Position numbers and translations under genes: made by a program. The notes below the pieces were generated by a model. That model worked only from the letters and a program-made list of their open reading frames with translations, was not told the origin of the DNA and did no database searches. A stretch of DNA of 7,366 bases, from contig NZ_DATNPA010000694.1 in NCBI RefSeq assembly GCF_036703385.1, forward strand, positions 1 to 7,366. The letters are read 5' to 3'. The DNA comes from Allocoleopsis sp036703385 (GTDB lineage: Bacteria > Cyanobacteriota > Cyanobacteriia > Cyanobacteriales > Coleofasciculaceae). Of this stretch, positions 1-6,200 are shown piece after piece (within the stretch, counting starts at the first letter, position 1; each line of letters begins with the position of its first letter).

Positions 1-78
1 TGGACACCCCAAGCTGAAGGCGACACCCTAACCTCAGATGATCTAATGGCTGAATATCCAGATCTGAAGCTCGTCTAA
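1..78 (+). CDS. 3' end of an unrecognised protein-coding gene (25 codons, truncated by the window)
   Basis: Frame 1 is open from the first base and ends in TAA at 76-78, giving WTPQAEGDTLTSDDLMAEYP followed by DLKLV. The fragment is acidic and hydrophilic with no motif I recognise, so I assign no function. The call as a real gene end rests on the hairpin terminator that begins 28 bases after the stop, on the same strand. A 25-codon open frame alone would not be significant. Confidence 0.5.
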   Translation, partial: WTPQAEGDTLTSDDLMAEYPDLKLV

Positions 79-105
79 GTGTTGACGATATTGCAAAAAT
101 TGTCG

Positions 106-132
106 GGGTAGGTACAAGACCTACCCTTCTTT
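106..132 (+). terminator. Rho-independent-type terminator of the upstream gene
   Basis: GGGTAGGT (106-113) pairs perfectly with ACCTACCC (119-126) across a 5-nt loop (ACAAG). A T-rich tract, TTCTTT (127-132), follows at once. The position 28 bases after the stop at 76-78 and the T tract on the plus strand fit termination of the truncated upstream gene. The stem is itself a palindrome, so it could also belong to a dispersed intergenic repeat family; that is inference. Confidence 0.7.
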
Positions 133-147
133 AATTGGCGCAGATTT

Positions 148-199
148 TGTTATAATGCTATACAAAATGCTTGATAAAGTTTAATATTATTTTTATTTT
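148..199 (+). promoter_or_regulatory. Candidate promoter(s) in an AT-rich spacer
   Basis: TGTTATAAT at 148-156 is a perfect extended -10 element (TG-N-TATAAT) of the housekeeping sigma class; no good -35 is visible at 17 bp, which extended -10 promoters tolerate. A second candidate overlaps: TTGATA (171-176), a 17-bp spacer, then TATTTT (194-199). Either would transcribe into the kinase remnant and on toward the response regulator about 550-590 bp downstream. It may be the surviving promoter of the decayed gene. The region is AT-rich, so chance matches are expected. Confidence 0.4.
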
Positions 200-238
200 T
201 TAGCCAGATACCTCATGATGTCTACCCTTCTCCTCAAC

Positions 239-376
239 GAGCGCTGAGGAGAAACAGGTAGCTCCCAGGGCATGGTTCTAAGAAGTATTGTGGTAGAGCT
301 TCACAAGGGTCGATTGTATTGTATTTCCTCTCCGGGTGAAGGGACAGAATTTGTAATTGAAATTCCGCTCCAATAG
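239..376 (+). pseudogene. Remnant of a sensor histidine kinase C-terminus (ATP-binding domain tail)
   Basis: The frame ending in TAG at 374-376 reads GSSQGMVLRSIVVELHKGRL from 257, then YCISSPGEGTEFVIEIPLQ. This matches the end of a HATPase_c domain: the G2-box region, the '.SIVELH.GR' helix and strand, and the 'S.PG.GT.F.I.(I/L)P' C-terminus common to sensor kinases. The frame is broken by a TGA at 245-247; NER is still visible just before it (236-244). The glycine-rich GTGLG box is degenerate, and no H-box, N-box or start lies upstream, where the DNA turns AT-rich. It is therefore the last 40-45 codons of a lost kinase. The residues differ clearly from the intact kinase C-terminus (2821-2914), so it is not a recent copy of that gene. 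It lies about 370 bp before the intact response regulator. Confidence 0.72.
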
Positions 377-426
377 TATCTGGTTGACGTTGTTTAGTTG
401 GCTCAGGCTGTTGCTTATGCGAGAAT

Positions 427-434
427 GCGATCGC
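427..434. repeat. HIP1 octamer (GCGATCGC)
   Basis: This is a perfect GCGATCGC palindrome, the highly iterated octamer over-represented in many cyanobacterial genomes. It is the only copy in this window outside chlH. Five more lie inside chlH at 3594-3601, 3698-3705, 4529-4536, 4556-4563 and 5588-5595. About 0.1 copy would be expected by chance in 7.4 kb of even composition, so this supports the cyanobacterial origin. Confidence 0.9.
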
Positions 435-459
435 AGAACACAGGAGCATCGCGCAAGCT

Positions 460-638
460 AATCTAATATGAATGTCACTGACTTAAGAAATCTCCTACCT
501 CACCAACCAACTCTTGTGCAGGGGATCTGGGGGAGGCACTCCGTCCCCCAGTGGGGGGTTTGGGGGAATCCCCCCAATCTTGGTTTTTCCAAGAAACGAT
601 CACTTTTCGCTTAAGTTCAGTGCCATTCAATCTAATAT
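460..638. mobile_element. MITE-like insertion with terminal inverted repeats and 10-bp target duplication
   Basis: The left end GAATGTCACTGACTTAAG (470-487) is the inverse of the right end CTTAAGTTCAGTGCCATTC (610-628), with one mismatch and one single-base indel. Directly outside both ends is the same 10-bp word, AATCTAATAT (460-469 and 629-638), in direct orientation and exactly abutting the ends, as expected for a target-site duplication. The element proper is 159 bp (470-628). It has no transposase and carries a G/C-rich core of hairpins (521-575). This is the structure of a non-autonomous element mobilised in trans by a DDE transposase. The parent insertion sequence cannot be named from this DNA. 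Confidence 0.75.
521..577. repeat. G/C-run hairpin core of the insertion element
   Basis: CTGGGGGA (527-534) pairs perfectly with TCCCCCAG (544-551) over a 9-nt loop. Next, GGGGGG (553-558) or GGGGG (562-566) can pair with the C run at 570-575, and TTGGGGG/CCCCCCAA (560-577) is nearly palindromic. The plus strand also has four G runs of at least four (521-524, 529-533, 553-558, 562-566), so a quadruplex is conceivable. Such G/C-run palindromes are typical of cyanobacterial intergenic repeats. Confidence 0.65.
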
Positions 639-745
639 TGTTCTCGAACTTGCCCATTGAGTCGTTCAGCTCGTAGAACTAATCAGCAGGGTTATGACTC
701 AGATTCTCACTCGTCTTAAGACACTTAAGCCTAAGTTCGCGGATT
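639..745. promoter_or_regulatory. Upstream region of the response regulator, with clustered CTTAAG repeats
   Basis: CTTAAG occurs at 715-720 and 724-729, followed by CTAAG at 731-735. The first copy is the core of a perfect 10-bp palindrome, GTCTTAAGAC (713-722). Such short repeats just before the start of an OmpR-family regulator could be an autoregulatory site, but this is inference. No convincing -35/-10 pair is visible; TTGAGT (657-662) with TAATCA (680-685) is poor. There is no clear Shine-Dalgarno before the ATG at 746. Confidence 0.3.
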
Positions 746-1456
746 ATGGATATTTTAATTGTCGAGGATGAACCAGAAATTGCCAAGCTCATTCAGCTAG
801 CTTTAGAAAGAGAGGGGTTTTCCTGCAACTGGTGTCCCGATGGGCTATCGGCTTTACAGGCATTTACTAAGCAACAGCCCGACGTCATCATTTTAGATTT
901 GATGCTTCCAGGTCTGGATGGGCTGGAAGTATGTGCCAGAATTCGACAAAAGCCAGGTGCTAAAGACCCCTATATTTTGATGTTGACCGCTAAGGGTGAG
1001 GAAATTGACCGTGTGATTGGTCTCTCTACGGGTGCCGATGATTATATGGTCAAACCCTTTAGTCCTACAGAGTTGGTTGCCAGAGTCCGAGCACTATTAA
1101 GGCGCAGTCTGCGTCATGGTGGGCAGCATTTAGTCTACCAAACCCAGCATTTCGCGGTTGATGTAGATCAGCGCACGGCAACGCGACATATAGAGGCAGG
1201 CGGAGCAGAAGCGTTGGACTTAACCACTTTAGAATTTAATCTCTTGGCAACATTTATCAGTCAGCCCGGTCGAGTTTGGAACCGCACCCAGCTGATTGAC
1301 AAACTTTGGGGCGATGACTTTTTTGGAGATGAACGGGTAGTCGATACCCATGTAGCGCGGTTGCGAAAGAAAATTGAGCCAGACCCAGCAAATCCTACCT
1401 TTGTAAAGACGGTTATTGGCGTCGGCTACAAGTTTGAAGACTCAACTACGACTTGA
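746..1456 (+). CDS. OmpR-family two-component response regulator
   Basis: This 236-residue DNA-binding response regulator is complete. The receiver domain spans about residues 1-120: acidic pocket E7/D8, phospho-acceptor D51 in the LDLMLPGLDG motif, switch T81 and conserved K103 in VKPF. After a linker, a winged-helix effector domain (about 129-232) carries the family signatures LTTLEFNLL, RTQLIDKLWG, VVDTHVARLRKKIEP and VGYKF. Such proteins act in the cytoplasm, dimerise when phosphorylated and bind promoter repeats. The ATG at 746 gives the canonical N-terminus MDILIVEDE directly, so the start is firm despite a weak ribosome site. The partner is very probably the kinase at 1778-2914, on the same strand after 321 bp. 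The overall type is BaeR-like, but that class is broad and I give no symbol. Target genes are unknown. Confidence 0.95.
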   Translation: MDILIVEDEPEIAKLIQLALEREGFSCNWCPDGLSALQAFTKQQPDVIILDLMLPGLDGLEVCARIRQKPGAKDPYILMLTAKGEEIDRVIGLSTGADDYMVKPFSPTELVARVRALLRRSLRHGGQHLVYQTQHFAVDVDQRTATRHIEAGGAEALDLTTLEFNLLATFISQPGRVWNRTQLIDKLWGDDFFGDERVVDTHVARLRKKIEPDPANPTFVKTVIGVGYKFEDSTTT

Positions 1457-1777
1457 ATCTTCCACACCATCTTGTTACCATCGGGTCGAAGTAAATGACG
1501 CACGGCATGACCAGTTTCTCGGAATTGCTCTGACACTGAGTGGTGTGGCGGTGTGATCGACCCTAAAGGAGACTTTATATTTCGCTTCTAATTATCCATA
1601 AATTGCCGACTAAAAAGTCAGCCAACCTATTTTTGATTGTTAATTAGAAATCACGACGAACAATTGACACAGGTTGTTCATTAGCTTGTCATAGCTGAGT
1701 GTTAATTTGAGGTGTCCAAGATTTAGGTTTGACTCATCCAGAATGAGCGAACATTTTCACTGGGATTCCGTCAGTCA
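1457..1777. other. 321-bp spacer between response regulator and kinase; no gene supported
   Basis: No protein gene is supported here. A perfect -35 word TTGACA lies at 1664-1669, but the matching -10 positions (around 1687-1694) are poor, so a separate kinase promoter is only possible. A 12-codon frame, MSEHFHWDSVSQ (1743-1781), ends with a TGA overlapping the kinase ATG as ATGA; it has no ribosome site. On the minus strand a frame of about 53 codons (1429-1587) is open but lacks an ATG at its beginning and resembles nothing I know. There is no terminator-like hairpin after the response regulator. Confidence 0.5.
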
Positions 1778-2914
1778 ATGAGTAAGGCTAGTTTGCGTAG
1801 GATGAAGTCCTTGCCTTTAGCGTCACGCCTTTTCTTCTCCCATCTCATGGTGATGATTGTGGGGGTGATGTCTCTTGTAATTATTGGCAAGCTGTCTTCT
1901 CCTCGCTTTTTTGTCTTACACCTGCGACAACTAGAAGGTCAGGGAGTCACTTTGCGTTATGCCCGTACCTATCTAATCGATGGGTTTGAAACGGCATGGA
2001 ATCGTAGCACTTTCTGGTCAGTCATCGTGGGCACGACAGCAGCAGGTGGGCTCAGCTATTGGGTTTCCAGGCGGATTGTACAACCCCTAACTCAGATCGA
2101 GCAAATTACCCAAAAGTTTGCAGCAGGGCAACTGGATGAGCGACTGCCACCGAGTGAGATTCCTGAAATCAACCAACTGGCTCATAGTTTTAATCGTATG
2201 GCTGTCAGTTTGGAGGATGTGGAACACCGACGCCGAGATTTAGTGAGCGACCTCACCCATGAACTGCGAACTCCTTTAACCGTGCTGCGCGGCTATCTCG
2301 AAGAACTAGCAGAGGCTCGGATTGAACCGACCCCAGCGGTTTATCAGCGGTTAGCAAAAGAAACTAGACGGCTAGAACGCTTAATCAATGATTTGCAAGA
2401 ACTTTCTAAGGCAGAGGCTGGATATCTACCCATTAAGGTTGAGCCTGCAAATTTGCGTCCCTTGTTAGAATCCCTGGTGGAAAAATTTGCTGACCAGTTG
2501 CTGGAAGATGGCCCGGAGTTACGCTTAGAGTGTCCCGTTCAACTACCGACTGTACTGGCTGATATTGACCGGGTGGAGCAAGTATTGGTTAACCTACTAG
2601 GCAACGCCCTGATTTATACGGAGTGGGGTTCAATTACCATCCGGGCTTGGGCGGAAACCGAAGGAGCAAAAGCTATAGCGCCTCGACTGTGGATTTCGGT
2701 GACTGACACGGGGATTGGAGTCGCGCCAGAAGATTTGCCTCATGTTTTTGAGCGCTTCTGGCGGGCAGAGAAGTCTCGAAATCAGCACACTGGCGGCACC
2801 GGAATTGGTCTAGCGATTTCTCAACGGTTGATTGAATTGCAAGGTGGTCAGATTGAAGTGGAAAGTGAACTGGGTGTTGGCAGTACGTTTCGGTTTTATC
2901 TGCCGTTGGCGTGA
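1778..2914 (+). CDS. Membrane sensor histidine kinase (HAMP, HisKA, HATPase_c)
   Basis: This is a complete 378-residue inner-membrane sensor kinase. A short basic N-terminus precedes TM1 (about residues 18-38). A small loop of about 40 residues (39-78) is presumably extracytoplasmic, and TM2 is about 79-97. HAMP follows (about 98-150), then the HisKA domain with phospho-acceptor H161 in HELRTP. The HATPase_c domain has an N-box around N272/N276 (NLLGNALIYT), DTGIG at 310-314, an F-box (FERFWRAEKSR) and GGTGIGLAIS from 339. All catalytic motifs are intact, so it should autophosphorylate and pass phosphate to the upstream regulator. No PAS or GAF domain is present; with such a short loop it may sense membrane state or an accessory protein. 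The ATG at 1778 is the first in frame; M9 at 1802 is an alternative. Neither has a strong ribosome site. It resembles BaeS-type kinases broadly, and the ligand is unknown. Confidence 0.95.
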   Translation: MSKASLRRMKSLPLASRLFFSHLMVMIVGVMSLVIIGKLSSPRFFVLHLRQLEGQGVTLRYARTYLIDGFETAWNRSTFWSVIVGTTAAGGLSYWVSRRIVQPLTQIEQITQKFAAGQLDERLPPSEIPEINQLAHSFNRMAVSLEDVEHRRRDLVSDLTHELRTPLTVLRGYLEELAEARIEPTPAVYQRLAKETRRLERLINDLQELSKAEAGYLPIKVEPANLRPLLESLVEKFADQLLEDGPELRLECPVQLPTVLADIDRVEQVLVNLLGNALIYTEWGSITIRAWAETEGAKAIAPRLWISVTDTGIGVAPEDLPHVFERFWRAEKSRNQHTGGTGIGLAISQRLIELQGGQIEVESELGVGSTFRFYLPLA

Positions 2915-3009
2915 CACCTGTTCCGTGAACAGTGAACAAGAAACATCTGTGAGTATAAGGCTCTCAGCAATCGCTCTCTTCCAAAGATTGCATAATTTGT
3001 TTATTTAGT

Positions 3010-3033
3010 CAATATTTAATTAATTAAATATTG
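3010..3033. repeat. 24-bp perfect AT-rich palindrome upstream of chlH
   Basis: The 24 bases from C3010 to G3033 are a perfect palindrome with no loop, centred between 3021 and 3022 (half site CAATATTTAATT). The surrounding DNA (about 2990-3090) is strongly AT-rich. The word GTAAATATTTG overlaps its right edge (3033-3043) and recurs at 3068-3078. It lies about 120-140 bp upstream of the predicted chlH promoter. It could be a dimeric regulator site or a cruciform-prone element; its function is unknown. Confidence 0.6.
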
Positions 3034-3064
3034 TAAATATTTGATTTTATCAATTACTCACAAA

Positions 3065-3082
3065 TATGTAAATATTTGTAAA
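3065..3082 (-). promoter_or_regulatory. Perfect HLR1 match: candidate RpaB binding site upstream of chlH
   Basis: Read on the minus strand, 3082 to 3065 is TTTACAAATATTTACATA. This fits every position of the published HLR1 consensus (G/T)TTACA(T/A)(T/A)NN(G/T)TTACA(T/A)(T/A). HLR1 is bound by RpaB, the OmpR-type regulator of light-stress and photosystem genes in cyanobacteria. The site is about 200 bp before the chlH start and roughly 104-121 bp upstream of the predicted transcription start. That is further than the activating sites near -50, so another start or a repressive role is possible. The AT-rich setting raises the chance of a coincidental match. Confidence 0.5.
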
Positions 3083-3150
3083 TAAATCTCACGAAATTCC
3101 TATCGAATTGTGTCAGATGAAGGCTCAAACCACCATCAGGTAAGCATTTT

Positions 3151-3179
3151 TTGATACAAACACTAATGTTGCCTATACA
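3151..3179 (+). promoter_or_regulatory. Candidate housekeeping promoter of chlH
   Basis: TTGATA (3151-3156), a 17-bp spacer and TATACA (3174-3179) each have one mismatch to the group-1 sigma consensus at ideal spacing. Transcription would begin near 3186, leaving a leader of about 95 nt. It is the best-spaced promoter I see in the gap between the kinase and chlH. Confidence 0.5.
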
Positions 3180-3185
3180 AAAACT

Positions 3186-3280
3186 GAGCCATGAAGAGTG
3201 AGTCCTTACTCAACTGATCGCTCACTCCTCAGCACTCATCCGATGAGAAGAGAACGCGCATCATAAGGAGCCAAAGTAGC
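3186..3280 (+). promoter_or_regulatory. chlH leader with alternative hairpins and strong ribosome binding site
   Basis: AAGGAG (3265-3270) lies 10 nt before the ATG at 3281 and fixes the chlH start. Upstream, two mutually exclusive hairpins are possible: TGAGT/ACTCA (3199-3203 with 3208-3212, 4-nt loop) and GAGTGAG/CTCACTC (3196-3202 with 3221-3227). A third small stem is CTCAT/ATGAG (3235-3239 with 3243-3247). Two tiny frames occur: MKSESLLN (3191-3217) and MRRERAS (3243-3266). The stop of the second, TAA, runs into the ribosome site as TAAGGAG. The ribosome site is solid; a regulatory role for the hairpins or frames is inference. Confidence 0.45.
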
Positions 3281-6200
3281 ATGTTCACACACGTCAAGTC
3301 CACCATTCGACACATTACCCCAAATGCCTTGAATGGGCGTCATTTGCTTAAGGTGGTCTATGTCGTGCTAGAGCCACAGTATCAGAGTGCATTATCAGCC
3401 GCTGTTCAATCCATCAATCAAAACAATCCCAACTTAGCGGTTGAAATTAGTGGCTATTTAATCGAGGAACTTCGGGACGCAGGAAACTATGAGGATTTTA
3501 AGCGGGATGTGGCCCAAGCTAACATCTTCATTGCTTCACTAATCTTCATTGAAGACCTCGCTGATAAAGTGGTGGCGGCAGTAGAACCACACCGCGATCG
3601 CATGGAGGCGGCCATTGTCTTCCCCTCTATGCCTCAAGTCATGCGCCTGAATAAGTTGGGTAGCTTTTCGATGGCGCAACTGGGCCAATCAAAGAGTGCG
3701 ATCGCGCAATTTATGCGAAAGCGCAAGGAGAAATCCGGTTCTTCCTTCCAAGACGGGATGCTGAAACTACTGCAAACCCTCCCCAAAGTCCTGAAGTACC
3801 TACCGATGGACAAAGCACAGGACGCCCGGAACTTCATGCTTAGCTTCCAATATTGGCTGGGTGGTTCATCGGATAACCTAGAGAACTTCCTGCTGATGTT
3901 GGCAGATAAGTATGTATTGAAAGGGCGTCAACTGAGCTTCAATGAGCCAGTAGTTTACCCCGATATGGGCATTTGGCACCCCTTAGCTCCGACCATGTTT
4001 GAGGATGTCAAGGAGTACCTGAACTGGTACAGTAGCCGCAAGGATGTCTCTGCCGACTTAAAAGACCCCCTAGCACCTTCCATCGGTTTAGTGTTGCAAC
4101 GTACCCACCTGGTTACAGGCGATGATGCTCACTATGTGGCAATCGTGCAGGAATTTGAAGCAATGGGTGCTCGTGTGATTCCCGTATTTGCCGGGGGTTT
4201 AGATTTCTCGAAACCCGTGGATGCATTCTTCTATGAATCAACCGCGAAGACACCGACAGCCTTGGTGGACGGTGTTGTATCGCTCACAGGTTTTGCTTTG
4301 GTGGGTGGCCCCGCACGGCAAGACCATCCTAAAGCGATTGAATCATTAAAACGGTTGAATCGCCCCTACATGGTAGCCCTCCCCTTAGTATTCCAAACCA
4401 CAGAGGAGTGGGAAGGTAGTGATTTAGGCTTGCACCCAATTCAAGTGGCATTGCAGATTGCGATTCCTGAATTGGATGGCGCGATTGAACCGATTATTTT
4501 ATCCGGTAGAGATGGGACAACCGGAAAAGCGATCGCACTCCAAGACCGCATCGAAGCGATCGCCCAGCGTGCCTTAAAGTGGGCTAACCTACGCCGCAAA
4601 CCCAAACTCGATAAGAAAGTTGCTATCACTGTTTTTAGCTTCCCGCCCGATAAGGGGAATGTGGGAACAGCCGCTTATTTGGATGTGTTTGGTTCCATCT
4701 ATAAACTGATGGAAGCCCTGAACAACAATGGCTACGATGTTCAAGGTTTGCCAGAATCATCCGAGGCGTTAATGCAAGAGGTGATCCACGACGCCCAAGC
4801 GCAGTACGCCACTCCCGAACTGAATATTGCCTACAAGATGTCAGTACCGGAGTATGAAGAACTCACTCCTTATTCAACACGGTTGGAAGAAAATTGGGGG
4901 CCACCTCCGGGAAATTTAAATAGTGATGGACAAAATCTGCTGGTTTACGGCAAACAATTTGGTAATGTGTTCATCGGGGTTCAACCCACCTTTGGTTACG
5001 AAGGTGACCCGATGCGGTTGTTGTTCTCCCGTTCTGCCAGCCCTCACCACGGCTTTGCCGCATACTATACCTATTTAGAAAAAATCTGGAAAGCCGACGC
5101 CGTACTACACTTCGGGACTCACGGTTCGCTGGAATTCATGCCCGGTAAACAGATGGGGATGTCAGGGGAGTGTTACCCGGATAACTTGATTGGTTCTACC
5201 CCCAATCTCTACTACTACGCCGCGAATAACCCCAGCGAGGCAACCATTGCCAAGCGCCGTAGCTATGCCGCCACGATTTCCTACCTGACGCCACCGGCTG
5301 AGAATGCAGGATTGTATAAGGGGTTGAAGGAACTGAGTGAATTAATTGCGTCTTACCAAACCCTGAAAGATACTGGGCGTGGTATCCCGATTGTCAACAC
5401 CATCATGGACAAGTGCCGCTTGGTGAATCTGGATAAGGATATCGACTTAGTCGAAGACGCCAGTGGGCTGACCGCAGAGGAACGGGATACGGTGGTTGGC
5501 TTGGTGTATAAAAAGCTGATGGAGATTGAATCGCGGTTGCTGCCCTGTGGGTTGCATGTGATTGGCAAACCACCAACAGCAGAAGAAGCGATCGCAACTT
5601 TGGTCAATATTGCTAGCCTCGATCGTCCCGAAGATGAAATACTGAGCTTACCTCGGATTATCGCCAATAGCATCGGGCGGGATATTGATGAAATTTACAC
5701 CAATAACGACAAAGGCGTCTTAACGGATGTCCAATTGCTGCAAGAGATAACTTTGACAACTCGTGAAGCTGTCTCCGCTTTGGTGAAAGCGCAAGCCGAT
5801 GCCGATGGTCGGGTATCTAAAGTCTCCAAGCTCAATTTCTTCAACATGGGCAAAAAAGAGCCTTGGATTGAAGCGATGCATCAATTAGGTTACACCAAGG
5901 TTGACGACCAAGCGCTCAAACCCCTGTTTGAGTACCTAGAATTCTGCCTCCAGCAAATCGTTGCCGATAACGAACTAGGTGCAATGCTGAAAGCCCTAGA
6001 AGGCGAGTACGTCCTCCCCGGCCCCGGTGGCGACCCCATCCGCAACCCCGATGTATTGCCCACTGGTAAGAACATCCACGCCCTCGACCCCCAATCCATC
6101 CCCACAACGGCGGCGGTTAAATCAGCCAAAATTGTGGTAGATCGCCTGCTGGAACGTCAACGCTGTGAAAATGGCGGGAAGTGGCCTGAAACGATTGCTT

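Noticed and set aside
234..449. Minus-strand 71-codon open frame
   Set aside because: It is antisense to the kinase remnant, whose plus-strand frame gives a clear family match. The minus-strand protein shows no recognisable motif.
475..657. Minus-strand 60-codon open frame with a Pro/Ser/Gly-rich middle (PPTGGRSASPRSPAQ)
   Set aside because: It lies almost entirely within the insertion element and its G/C-run hairpins, and its composition simply translates those repeats. It has no known domain.
1429..1587. Minus-strand open frame of about 53 codons reading SEQFRETGHAVRHLLRPDGN and on
   Set aside because: It looks vaguely protein-like, but has no ATG at its beginning and no ribosome site, overlaps the regulator 3' end, and is short enough to arise by chance. 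I recognise no family.
1608..1619. GACT/AGTC small hairpin in the regulator-kinase spacer
   Set aside because: A 4-bp stem is expected by chance in a spacer of this length.
2918..2932. CTGTTC/GAACAG hairpin just after the kinase stop as a terminator
   Set aside because: The stem is only 6 bp with a 3-nt loop and no T tract follows, so termination here is not supported.
2673..2939. Minus-strand 88-codon open frame over the kinase 3' end
   Set aside because: It is antisense to the conserved HATPase_c motifs of the intact kinase and is explained as a shadow frame.
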